Source of the DNA: JAABVY01 sp964627935
GTDB taxonomy: Bacteria; Zixibacteria; MSB-5A5; JAABVY01
DNA length: 64,000 nt
Assembly (NCBI GenBank): GCA_964627935.1
Contig: CAZVLB010000002.1
Span: 1 to 64,000, forward strand
Direction: 5' to 3'
A program made the position numbers and the translations under genes. Position 1 is the first letter of the stretch; each line of letters begins with the position of its first letter. Below, piece by piece: positions 52,400-60,197 of the stretch. The notes under the pieces are model-generated. The model worked only from the letters and a program-made list of their open reading frames with translations. It searched no databases and was not told the origin of the DNA.

Positions 52400-52629
52400 G
52401 AGAACCAAGAAGTTATAGTATGCTTATAAAGGCAATAAACAGGAAAGCGGTTCGAAGAAGGAGGTGTTACGAAGGGAACCGATGAATTTATGGCTGCCGG
52501 CTGCGGCCATTAAACTTCAGTCGATCTGGATGAAAATGCAATGCGGTAGACATGGGACGTTAGTGTAATTAACAATCAAAACTCTGTCGGCAAGGAAGTT
52601 CGACAAGGATTTTCAAGGAGGATTTACAC
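52400..52629 (+). promoter_or_regulatory. GGA-rich 5' leader of flagellin mRNA, candidate CsrA target
   Basis: From the predicted transcription start to the ATG there are nine GGA triplets. Several are preceded by A or CA: CAGGAAA near 52441, AAGGAGG near 52459, and CAAGGAAG, CAAGGATT and CAAGGAGGA near the ribosome binding site (52592-52622). CsrA binds GGA in loops, often overlapping the ribosome binding site. csrA and fliW are in the same gene cluster. Structure and binding are not shown by the sequence alone. Confidence 0.5.
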
Positions 52630-54816
52630 ATGTCACTGCGCATTAACCACAACATTGTGGCGCTTGACGCCCACCGTAACTTAACAAACACCACACGCTG
52701 GATGTCACGCTCGATGGAGAAGCTCTCCTCGGGTTACCGAATCAATAAGGCTTCGGATGATCCGGCGGGTCTGGTGATTTCAGAGCAGTTCCGTGCTCAG
52801 ATTGCCGGTCTTAACCGCGCGATTTCGAACTCGGAAGGATCGATTAACATGATCCAGACCGCTGAAGGCGCTCTGAATGAAATTAACAGCTTGCTGGTAT
52901 CGATGAGAGAGCTGGCCATTCACGCGGCCAACGAAGGTTTCAACGATGCCGCTCAGCTGGCAGCCGACCAGGCTGAAATTGACAACGCGATTCAGACAAT
53001 CGATCGAATCGCGGCCAATACCCAGTTCGGTACCAAGAAACTTCTCGATGGTACCAAGGACAATGTGGCCACCATTACCTCTTCAAACTCAGCCGGTATT
53101 ACAATCGCGCAGAGCGGTTTGAAGACAGGTACGCATTCGATTTCAGCCACCAAGACAGCTGATTCGACTGCAACATTGAATACCACATCCCTGGGAATTT
53201 CTCTTAATGGTACCGGAACTCCGTATAACGTGAGCGATGGTATCCACAATATCGACGTGATCCAGGCCTCGGCCGGTGCGGAAAAGTATTCAGAACAGAT
53301 ATCCGTTAAGGATGCCTGGGAGAATGGTATTACTTTTGCAGCCGCCGGTTCGGAAGCTTCCGTCGGTTCCTCGGCAGCCATCACCACGATTGCCCGTGCC
53401 ACCGCGGCCGGCGATTACAAGATCACCCTGAACTATCAGGAGAATGGTGAAGCTGTTACCGGTAGCCAGGTTCTGACCGCCTCACTCGCTTCGGGTGATA
53501 CGGCTTCAGCCCAGGCCGCCAAGTGGCAGGCTGCTATCGATGCCAACTCGTTCCTGCAGGGTAAGGTCAATGCCACCTTGAACGCCGCCGGCGATCTGGT
53601 CTTCCAGGCCGCCAACAAGGGCGCTCAGTATTCAGTCCGTTTTGCCAGCCTGGATACATCCGGTATTGGCTCCGCCAACTTCTCGATGGGCGCTGCCCGT
53701 GAAGTTCGCGGTGTCAGCTCCAACCAGCTGCAGTTCAAGATCAAAACTGCCGCTAAGGATGGTGTTACCGCTACCATGTCAATTGGTGCAGCCACCTACA
53801 ATGACATCGATACACTGGCCGCAGCCATTCAGACCGGTTTGCAGGCCTCATCCGCCTTTGGTACAATCGATGCCAACGTCGGTAATATTGACGTTTCCTC
53901 GTACGGTACCAATCAGCTCAAGTTCTACACCAATGACCATGGTTCTGATTATTACATTCAGTTCCTGTCACTTGGTTCCTCGACAGAGAATGCCGAGCAG
54001 GTGCTTGAGATGACTGCGGATTCGATTGCCAAGACCGGTACTGATGCTCTGGTATCGTTCGATAATTATACCAACTCGCTCACAGCGGTTAACTACAATT
54101 CAACCCAGAATGTCACCCTGTACAATAAGTCCTCCGCTTATACTGCGGCGCAGGGTAGAGGTTCTGTCGATGTAACTATCGGCACAACCAAGACAGGCGG
54201 CGTTGATTTGGGTAACCTGCTGCTCGACGTTTCCGCCACGCAGTTTGATGTTCGTCTGGATGCCGGACCGGCCACCTCGGTTACCGCAGGTGAAGATGCC
54301 ATAGTCTGGAATGCCAGCCGCGATGAATGGGTCAAGGTTAATTACAGCCTGATCTCGACCGGCGGCACTGAGACGGTCTCAAACGTTGACCAGTCACTGG
54401 TCTTCCAGATCGGTGGTTCGGTCGGCCAGACAGCTACCGTTGCTATCCGCAACATGGCTGCCTCGGCTCTCGGCAAGAACCTGGTAAACAATTTGTTCAC
54501 CAGCCTGGCCGGTATCGATGTACAGACTGCCCAGGGTGCTCAGGATGCCCAGGCAGTTATTGATGCTGCCATTGATGAAGTCAGCACCACACGTGGTTCT
54601 CTTGGTAGTTTCCAGAAAAACTCTCTGGAATCCAACCTGACCAACCTGAGAATTGCCGCCCAGAACCTGACCGCTTCAGAGTCATCCATCCGTGACACTG
54701 ATATGGCCAGAGAGATGTCGACATTCGTCAGACATCAGATTCTGATGCAGGCCGGTACTTCCATGCTTGCTCAGGGCAACCAGGTACCGCAGGTGGTACT
54801 GTCACTCTTCCAATAG
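52630..54816 (+). CDS. fliC: Flagellin
   Basis: The 728-residue protein has the conserved D0/D1 ends. The N-terminus MSLRINHNIVALDAHRNL is followed by SRSMEKLSSGYRINKASDDP. The C-terminus is DTDMAREMSTFVRHQILMQA, ending QVVLSLFQ. The central part (about 165-620) is variable, rich in Ser/Thr/Ala/Gly and probably the surface-exposed D2/D3 region. It has no cysteine. It is longer than most flagellins (about 270-500). The ribosome binding site is CAAGGAGG. The Ser/Thr-rich surface would suit O-glycosylation. Confidence 0.97.
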   Translation: MSLRINHNIVALDAHRNLTNTTRWMSRSMEKLSSGYRINKASDDPAGLVISEQFRAQIAGLNRAISNSEGSINMIQTAEGALNEINSLLVSMRELAIHAANEGFNDAAQLAADQAEIDNAIQTIDRIAANTQFGTKKLLDGTKDNVATITSSNSAGITIAQSGLKTGTHSISATKTADSTATLNTTSLGISLNGTGTPYNVSDGIHNIDVIQASAGAEKYSEQISVKDAWENGITFAAAGSEASVGSSAAITTIARATAAGDYKITLNYQENGEAVTGSQVLTASLASGDTASAQAAKWQAAIDANSFLQGKVNATLNAAGDLVFQAANKGAQYSVRFASLDTSGIGSANFSMGAAREVRGVSSNQLQFKIKTAAKDGVTATMSIGAATYNDIDTLAAAIQTGLQASSAFGTIDANVGNIDVSSYGTNQLKFYTNDHGSDYYIQFLSLGSSTENAEQVLEMTADSIAKTGTDALVSFDNYTNSLTAVNYNSTQNVTLYNKSSAYTAAQGRGSVDVTIGTTKTGGVDLGNLLLDVSATQFDVRLDAGPATSVTAGEDAIVWNASRDEWVKVNYSLISTGGTETVSNVDQSLVFQIGGSVGQTATVAIRNMAASALGKNLVNNLFTSLAGIDVQTAQGAQDAQAVIDAAIDEVSTTRGSLGSFQKNSLESNLTNLRIAAQNLTASESSIRDTDMAREMSTFVRHQILMQAGTSMLAQGNQVPQVVLSLFQ

Positions 54817-54829
54817 TAGGACAATAAAG

Positions 54830-54858
54830 TTCCGGGGCCCTCAAACGGGGCTCCGGGA
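54830..54858 (+). terminator. Stem-loop between fliC and flaG
   Basis: An 11-base-pair stem (54830-54840 with 54848-54858, two G-T pairs) has a seven-base loop. There is no T-run after it, so it is more likely a partial terminator or a 3' stabiliser that makes flagellin mRNA more abundant than downstream messages. It sits 13 bases after the fliC stop. Confidence 0.5.
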
Positions 54859-54880
54859 CCTCTAAATCGAGGTGATGAGA

Positions 54881-55276
54881 ATGGAAGTTAAACAGGTTAA
54901 AACAATAGCTGAAGCTCAAAAGCCTTTGCTTCCGACTATCAGTCTTCGCCCGGCCGGCGAAGATTCACCACACAGTGAAGTGTCCCTTTCCCCGATTGGA
55001 AGAGTCGCTGATGCCAGAGCATCAATGGGAGATGAACAGGAGAAGGATAAGGGCCTTGAGGAGCTCCATGAGGCACTCAGGGATATCAATGAAGCAATAA
55101 GGACGCGCAATATCGCACTCGACTATTATGTCGATGAAGAAACCGAAGATATTGTCGTGAGAGTAATCGAAAAGCCGTCAGATAGAGTTATCAGGCAGAT
55201 ACCGCCTGAAAGTGTTTTGAGAATTAAAGGACATATCAAAGAATTACTGGGAATGATATACGATCAGAATGGCTAA
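54881..55276 (+). CDS. flaG: FlaG family flagellar protein
   Basis: ATG 54881 follows the AGGTG at 54870-54874 and gives 131 residues. The region from about 65 carries the FlaG domain: EELHEALRDINEAIRTRNIA, DYYVDEETEDIVVRVIEKPS and VIRQIPPESVLRIKGHI. FlaG proteins affect filament length and are often encoded next to fliD. The N-terminal 60 residues are unstructured and charged. Confidence 0.92.
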   Translation: MEVKQVKTIAEAQKPLLPTISLRPAGEDSPHSEVSLSPIGRVADARASMGDEQEKDKGLEELHEALRDINEAIRTRNIALDYYVDEETEDIVVRVIEKPSDRVIRQIPPESVLRIKGHIKELLGMIYDQNG

Positions 55277-55311
55277 GGATCGTTAACATTCTCATTTAAG
55301 GAGACAAGTTT

Positions 55312-57660
55312 ATGGCTGGCGGACAAATTGACGGATTGATGTCGAATCTCAATACATCTGAGATTATCAGAAGCATCATGGAATACGAGCGCATTACGGT
55401 CAAACGTATGGAGGCCCAGAAGCTCGTAAAGACCAAGCAGATGTCGGTACTTGGCTCGATAAATGCCAAGGTCATGGCATTCAAGACCAAGGCCGCCCAG
55501 CTTAAAAACACTGCGGCGTTCAATTCTGCCAAAGCAACAGTCTCCGATGAAGATTACTTAAGTGCCGTTATAAGCGGCCCGATTTCGGCCGGCGAATACA
55601 GCATAGCCATCCAGCAACTGGCCTCCAGCCACCAGGTGGCCTCGCAGGGTTTTGAATCCAAGTCGTCATCCCTGGGTACAGGGTCATTTTCGATCCAGGT
55701 CGGATCCGGCAGCACAGTGGATATTACGCTGGATGAAAATAACTCCACGCTGGAGGGTCTCAAGGACGCCATTAATGATTCCGATGCCGGCGTGACCGCC
55801 GCGATAGTCAACGATGGTTCTGAATCGAATCCATACCGGCTGCTGCTGACATCGAAGACCTCCGGTTCGGAAGGGGAGGTCACGGTTTCCTCCGGCTTGA
55901 GCGGCGGAACAGCCCCGGATTTCGTGAATTCCAGTTTTGATGCGGCCGAAGTGCTTAAATTTGATTCCGGTTCGAGTGCATCTGTATCGCTGGGCACGGA
56001 TGCATCCTATACCGGAAATACCAATAAGACTTATACATTTACGGTGCAGGGCAGTGGCGCCCAGACAATCGGCACCGATGAAATTACCATAAATTGGAGC
56101 GACGGCACAAACTCCGGAAGTATAGTTGTGCCGTCCGATTATACCGAAGGCACCAGCATCGCATTGACAAGCGACGGTGCCGACGGCCTGACCATATCAC
56201 TTTCCGATGGCGTTTTGACCGCCGGTGATAAGTTCCAGGTGCAGGCTTTCGCACCCACTCTTCAGGCCGCCCAGGATGCGGTTGTCTCCCTGGGCAGTTC
56301 TGATAACGGCGGTTCGCCGATCGTGGTTACATCCACGAATAATACTGTCGAGGACCTGATTCCGGGAGTAACCCTGAACCTGAAAAAGCTGACTGAAGCG
56401 GGCCAGACAGTTAAAATCAAAACTGCTGTAAATATTGAAGATATAAAATCCAAGATTAATGGATTTATCGCCTCATATAATGATGTCGTGGCCGAACTCG
56501 AGAAGCAGTTTGAGTACAATCAGGACACCGGCGAATCAGGTATCCTTTTCGGTGATACGACTTTGATTACCATGCAGTCACGTCTGCGATCATCCCTGAT
56601 GACCAAGATGGAGGGCATAGAGGGCGAGATCACACTTCTTTCCCAGCTCGGTATAAGGCATAATTCCGATGGTAAGCTGCAGACCAAAGATCCTTCGGCA
56701 CTGAGCGAGGCATTGAATGATAATCTCAATGATGTGATAGAGTTTTTTACAAACAGCGGATCATCGACTAACGGCAAGATCTCTTATAAGAGCTCCAGTT
56801 CAAGGACCGAATTTCCGGATGATGGTTTCAATGTGGAAATAACTCAGGCCGCCACAAGAGGCTATTTGAAGGGCACAGCCATATCCGATCCATCTGTAAC
56901 CCCGCTCAATATAAATGTCGATAATTACAAGCTCAAATTCAGAATCGATGGCCTGGTGTCGAATGAGATCACTCTGACACAGAAAACCTACAACAGTTTC
57001 GATGAACTGGTCAATGAACTTCAATCCAAGATTGACCAGGATGAAAAGCTGGCCGGCAAAGATATTACTGTCAGCTATGAGGATGTCGGTGATGTCGGCT
57101 ACCTGAAGATTCAGTCCTCCAGCTACGGCTCTTCTTCAAAAGTGGAAATCCAGGCCGGAGTCGACAACAGCGCCTTTAACGATCTGGGCCTGGCCCAGGG
57201 TGAGGTCGTGCTGGGTAAAGATGTCAAGGGAATTATAAATGGTGAAGAGGTGGAAGGTACGGGCCAGTTACTGACCGGCGATGAGGATGCCGCTGACGCC
57301 GAAGGGCTTTCGCTTCTGGTTGAGCTGACCAGCGATGACATTCAAAGTGGAAACAATCAGGCTGTCATAAATGTAATCGAGGGATTCGCCACGCGCATGG
57401 ATGATCTTCTGGACCTGTATACCGCGACAGGCGAGGGAGTTCTTGACAACCGTTCACGTGCTCTTCAGTTGCAGGTCGATAATATCGATAGCAGCATCGA
57501 GAGGGAAGAGGAGCGGCTCAAAATTCGCGAGGCCTCGCTGCGCAAACAATACCTGGCACTGGAGGAATCTCTGGCGCAGTGGAATTCGACCGGGCAGTTC
57601 CTGGAATCAAATCTTGCCGCGGTCAACAGGAACTGGAAAATAGGAGGACTAAACGATTAA
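55312..57660 (+). CDS. fliD: Flagellar filament cap protein FliD, enlarged
   Basis: The 782-residue product begins with the FliD N-terminal region (DGLMSNLNTSEIIRSIMEYE) and ends with the C-terminal coiled coil (LQVDNIDSSIEREEERLKIR). Typical FliD is 400-550 residues. The extra length is in the middle (about 230-330 and 480-640), with Gly/Ser/Thr-rich flagellin-insertion-like stretches such as YTGNTNKTYTFTVQGSGAQT. FliD caps the filament and promotes flagellin polymerisation. FlaG and FliS flank it, as is usual. Confidence 0.93.
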   Translation: MAGGQIDGLMSNLNTSEIIRSIMEYERITVKRMEAQKLVKTKQMSVLGSINAKVMAFKTKAAQLKNTAAFNSAKATVSDEDYLSAVISGPISAGEYSIAIQQLASSHQVASQGFESKSSSLGTGSFSIQVGSGSTVDITLDENNSTLEGLKDAINDSDAGVTAAIVNDGSESNPYRLLLTSKTSGSEGEVTVSSGLSGGTAPDFVNSSFDAAEVLKFDSGSSASVSLGTDASYTGNTNKTYTFTVQGSGAQTIGTDEITINWSDGTNSGSIVVPSDYTEGTSIALTSDGADGLTISLSDGVLTAGDKFQVQAFAPTLQAAQDAVVSLGSSDNGGSPIVVTSTNNTVEDLIPGVTLNLKKLTEAGQTVKIKTAVNIEDIKSKINGFIASYNDVVAELEKQFEYNQDTGESGILFGDTTLITMQSRLRSSLMTKMEGIEGEITLLSQLGIRHNSDGKLQTKDPSALSEALNDNLNDVIEFFTNSGSSTNGKISYKSSSSRTEFPDDGFNVEITQAATRGYLKGTAISDPSVTPLNINVDNYKLKFRIDGLVSNEITLTQKTYNSFDELVNELQSKIDQDEKLAGKDITVSYEDVGDVGYLKIQSSSYGSSSKVEIQAGVDNSAFNDLGLAQGEVVLGKDVKGIINGEEVEGTGQLLTGDEDAADAEGLSLLVELTSDDIQSGNNQAVINVIEGFATRMDDLLDLYTATGEGVLDNRSRALQLQVDNIDSSIEREEERLKIREASLRKQYLALEESLAQWNSTGQFLESNLAAVNRNWKIGGLND

Positions 57661-57672
57661 AGGAAGACAACT

Positions 57673-58113
57673 ATGAATCAGGCACTTTCAAGCTACCAGA
57701 AAAATCAGGTATCAGGGATGAGCCAGAAAGATCTTATTGTTCTCTTATATTCGGGGGCAATCAAGTTCTTGAATAATGCACGCAAATGTATTGAAGATGA
57801 CAAGCCCGCGGAATTCTCCGATGCTGTTGAGAGGGTTCATCGTATCATCTACCATCTCTATTCGACTCTCAATTTCGAGCAGGGCGGGGAGATAGCGGAA
57901 CGCCTGGGCGCATTGTACACTTTTATAATCGGACAGTTGTATATTCTGAACTCAACCAAGAACGATCAGATAATTAGCGATCTGATGGATATATTAAAGA
58001 ACCTGAAGGAAGGCTGGCAGGAGATCAACCCGGACCAGGTCGGCAAAGGTACCATGGGTAAGGTCAAAGTTATGCCTTCAGGAAATCAAACTATCGTTTC
58101 AGCAAAGGTGTGA
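57673..58113 (+). CDS. fliS: Flagellar secretion chaperone FliS
   Basis: The 146-residue product has the FliS start (ALSSYQKNQVSGMSQKDLIV) and the LLYSGAIKFLNNARKCI helix. FliS binds the flagellin C-terminus and prevents premature polymerisation. In some bacteria it also interacts with FliW. Twelve bases separate it from fliD. Confidence 0.95.
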   Translation: MNQALSSYQKNQVSGMSQKDLIVLLYSGAIKFLNNARKCIEDDKPAEFSDAVERVHRIIYHLYSTLNFEQGGEIAERLGALYTFIIGQLYILNSTKNDQIISDLMDILKNLKEGWQEINPDQVGKGTMGKVKVMPSGNQTIVSAKV

Positions 58114-58115
58114 TA

Positions 58116-58568
58116 ATGGAATACAGTCAGGTAGTTGAATTGGAGGAAAAGCTTCTTGAGCTTCTGAGACAGGAATATTCCTTTTATCAGTCGCTCTACC
58201 TGTTAATTGACAAACAAAAGGATCATCTGCGTTACGAGCGTGACCAGAAACTCCTCGAGCTCTATGATGAGATCGAAAAGGCGGAAAAACGCATCGCCAG
58301 TTCCGAGGAGAAGATCGCCCAGTTGAGAAGCGCCAATCGGAAGATTTTCAACCTGGCGGCGACCTCGCCCGAGGTCAAGAAGCTGGTAACGTCAATCGCC
58401 ACCTTAATCAAAAAGAACCTGGCGATTTTGAAAGAAAACGAGGAATTCGCCGAGAACAAGCGCCATCGTATTCGTGAAGAGCTGGAACAGGTCAAGAAGA
58501 TGTACAATCTGATGGCCTACAAGAAAAACGAGGGAGCCCGCTCGCACATGATCGATGGAACCAGCTGA
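58116..58568 (+). CDS. FlgN/FliT-like flagellar chaperone
   Basis: ATG 58116 (two bases after the fliS stop) gives 150 residues. The protein is almost entirely helical coiled coil, rich in Glu/Lys (ELLRQEYSFYQSLYLLIDKQ, LRYERDQKLLELYDEIEKAE). Position after fliS corresponds to FliT in other bacteria, and the fold resembles FlgN (compare the protein at 31675). Assignment to FlgN or FliT is not possible from sequence alone. A short stem-loop overlaps the stop codon. Confidence 0.7.
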   Translation: MEYSQVVELEEKLLELLRQEYSFYQSLYLLIDKQKDHLRYERDQKLLELYDEIEKAEKRIASSEEKIAQLRSANRKIFNLAATSPEVKKLVTSIATLIKKNLAILKENEEFAENKRHRIREELEQVKKMYNLMAYKKNEGARSHMIDGTS

Positions 58569-58578
58569 TAGAGCTGGT
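58560..58578 (+). repeat. Short stem-loop at the end of the FlgN/FliT-like gene
   Basis: ACCAGCT and AGCTGGT form a seven-base-pair stem with a five-base loop. It includes the stop codon of the gene. No T-run follows. Confidence 0.4.
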
Positions 58579-58609
58579 AGAGGGAATGATCAAAAATAGC
58601 ACTTCGCAG

Positions 58610-58647
58610 GGCCGATTTATCCATGGAGTGGATTAACATAATCGGCC
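58610..58647. repeat. Nested inverted repeat before flgM
   Basis: GGCCGATT (58610-58617) and AATCGGCC (58640-58647) pair perfectly. Inside, ATCCA (58619-58623) and TGGAT (58629-58633) also pair. The right arm overlaps the promoter-like element at 58631-58666. It may be an operator or an RNA structure. No T-run follows, so a simple terminator is unlikely. Confidence 0.6.
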
Positions 58648-58666
58648 AAACCGTCCGATAATATAA
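58631..58666 (+). promoter_or_regulatory. Promoter-like element before flgM
   Basis: GATTAACA, 16 bases, then CCGATAATATAA: identical in both blocks and spacing to the element before csrA. It reads as sigma-28 (TAAC, TCCGATAA) or sigma-70 (TTAACA-N18-GATAAT). flgM starts 48 bases later with a GAGGAG ribosome binding site at 58699-58704. Confidence 0.55.
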
Positions 58667-58713
58667 TTAAATTCAATACTCCGCCGTATTTCGCGGCTGA
58701 GGAGATTGAGACT

Positions 58714-58977
58714 ATGAAAATTGACAAAAACGCGATTTCAGCATCTCATTACTATGCCGAATTTGCCGGCCGGGAGAAAAAAATGCCGGGGAATGAAAGA
58801 AATCATAGTCGGGCAGACGAAGTGGAAATCAGGACAAAGGTGCCTGCCGAAAATCACAGCGCTGTACGCAGCGATAAAGTTGCCGAAGCCCGTGAATTCG
58901 TCGCCTCGGGCCGCTACGAGGATCCCGAGGTGGTCGACCAGATAGTGGATCGTCTGATCGAACAGTTCGGACTGTAA
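58714..58977 (+). CDS. flgM: Anti-sigma-28 factor FlgM
   Basis: The 87-residue product has an unstructured charged N-terminus and a C-terminal sigma-28-binding part (RSDKVAEAREFVASGRYEDP, then QIVDRLIEQ). FlgM inhibits FliA (sigma-28) until it is exported after hook completion. The start MKIDKNAIS is similar to the 85-residue protein upstream of fliE. ATG follows GAGGAG by nine bases. Confidence 0.85.
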   Translation: MKIDKNAISASHYYAEFAGREKKMPGNERNHSRADEVEIRTKVPAENHSAVRSDKVAEAREFVASGRYEDPEVVDQIVDRLIEQFGL

Positions 58978-58995
58978 GGGAGAAGTTAAAAATCA

Positions 58996-59877
58996 ATGAG
59001 TGTGCTGCAGGAATCAAGGGTAAGCCGTCTCATTGCCGGAATAGATAATCTGCCCACCCCGCCGGTTGTTTATTCGCGTATCAATGATTCGATTTCCAAT
59101 CCCAATGCCTCCGCCTATCAGATTGCCTCGATTATCTCCGAGGATCCGGCCATCAGTGCCAAAATCCTGCGCCTGTCGAACTCTGCATTTTATGGCGTAA
59201 GAAATGAAATAACATCCGTAAAACAGGCTGTTATTACAATCGGCATGGAAGCCATAAAATCACTGGTCCTGTCGACCTCGGTTTTCGATGCCTTCAAGCT
59301 CAAAAAAGAGATGGCTCAGTTCCAGGAGGAATTCTGGCGTCACTCGCTGGCGGTGGGTTCCGCCTGTCGAATGCTTATGCGTCGTATCTCAACCGACTGG
59401 ATGACTGATGCGGATAGGGTTTTTTCCGCTGGTATGCTGCATGATATCGGCAAACTTGTGATGATCGTTTATATATCAGAGGACTGGGAAAAGATTCAGG
59501 CCGAACTTGAAAAATCCGACCGCTCCCAGTATGAGATGGAAAGCGAACTGCTGGGATACAATCATGCCCAGGTGGGCGCTGAATTGTCGACCAAATGGAA
59601 CCTCCCGGGCGCGCTTCAGGATGCTATCGCGTTTCATCACGATCCCGAGGATTCGGAGTTCGAGGATTCTCTGTCTCCACTTGTATATGCCGCTAACCTG
59701 TTGTCTCATCATGCATTTCGTGATATTGAGGAAGAAGAGGTAGAACTCTCCGAAAAGGACTGCCGGGTCCTCGACAGCCTCAAACTGAATCATGAAAAGT
59801 TCTGCGAATTACGTGCCCCGCTGATCGAAGAATACGCCAAATCCGAGGTTTTCCTGGAGATCGCCAAGGGCCTCTAA
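58996..59877 (+). CDS. HDOD domain signalling protein
   Basis: The 293-residue product matches the HDOD family: IDNLPTPPVVYSRINDSISN, EDPAISAKILRLSNSAFYG and GMEAIKSLVLST. An HD motif is retained (AGMLHDIGKLV near 155). HDOD proteins act in signalling and regulation, often near motility or chemotaxis genes. There is no receiver or output domain. It follows flgM after 18 bases, probably in one transcript. Confidence 0.92.
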   Translation: MSVLQESRVSRLIAGIDNLPTPPVVYSRINDSISNPNASAYQIASIISEDPAISAKILRLSNSAFYGVRNEITSVKQAVITIGMEAIKSLVLSTSVFDAFKLKKEMAQFQEEFWRHSLAVGSACRMLMRRISTDWMTDADRVFSAGMLHDIGKLVMIVYISEDWEKIQAELEKSDRSQYEMESELLGYNHAQVGAELSTKWNLPGALQDAIAFHHDPEDSEFEDSLSPLVYAANLLSHHAFRDIEEEEVELSEKDCRVLDSLKLNHEKFCELRAPLIEEYAKSEVFLEIAKGL

Positions 59878-59969
59878 ACAAGCCGTGTACGTTAAATTAC
59901 AATCATCAGGCATAAATTTCGAACCGCAATCATCCGATTGTGTTAAATATAACGTGTCTATCACTTTAG

Positions 59970-59989
59970 CCGATCAGCATTGTGGTCGG
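59970..59989. repeat. Dyad between the HDOD gene and tRNA-Val
   Basis: CCGATC (59970-59975) pairs with GGTCGG (59984-59989), one T-G pair. Not followed by a T-run. The region 59878-60029 otherwise shows nothing recognisable. Confidence 0.3.
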
Positions 59990-60029
59990 ATCTAATCGCG
60001 TTAAAAGGAGATTTAGGATTCCTTTTTGC

Positions 60030-60058
60030 TTGACAAAACATGAAGCTATTTTAAATTA
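60030..60058 (+). promoter_or_regulatory. Sigma-70-type promoter of tRNA-Val
   Basis: A perfect TTGACA (60030-60035) with a TTAAAT/AAATTA -10 region at 60051-60058 (15-17 base spacer), 20-30 bases before the mature tRNA. Consistent with a strong constitutive start. Confidence 0.6.
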
Positions 60059-60079
60059 ACAGGCTTAGTATAGAGGTAT

Positions 60080-60156
60080 GGGCGATTAGCTCAGTTGGTT
60101 AGAGTGCTTGCTTGACATGCAAGAGGTCACTGGTTCGATTCCAGTATCGCCCACCA
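60080..60156 (+). tRNA. tRNA-Val (anticodon GAC)
   Basis: A 77-base cloverleaf including an encoded CCA end. The acceptor GGGCGAT pairs with ATCGCCC, followed by A and CCA. The D arm is GCTC/GAGT and the anticodon arm CTTGC-TTGACAT-GCAAG with GAC at 60114-60116. The variable loop is AGGTC and the T arm ACTGG-TTCGATT-CCAGT. It reads valine codons GTC/GTT. A terminator follows. Confidence 0.96.
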
Positions 60157-60160
60157 TTTG

Positions 60161-60180
60161 AACCCCTCGCGGGTTTTTTT
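60161..60180 (+). terminator. Rho-independent terminator after tRNA-Val
   Basis: AACCC and GGGTT form a five-base-pair stem with a five-base loop, followed by TTTTT. It ends 18 bases before the thrS ATG, so it can also attenuate entry into thrS. The stem is short. Confidence 0.65.
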
Positions 60181-60197
60181 AGTTATACAGGATATTT

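Larger units (their letters stand above)
52001..52629. other. 629-base intergenic region upstream of flagellin
   Basis: No conserved gene is visible. It holds a probable minus-strand promoter for the TPR glycosyltransferase (52059-52087), a stretch at 52088-52365 in which I see nothing recognisable, the sigma-28 promoter of fliC (52366-52393), and a leader of about 230 bases rich in GGA. A 28-codon frame (52482-52568, MNLWLPAAAIKLQSIW...) with AAGGGA upstream is possible but unsupported. Confidence 0.7.

Noticed and set aside
59969..59976. GCCGATC after the HDOD gene
   Set aside because: No -35 at a valid distance; more likely part of a dyad.
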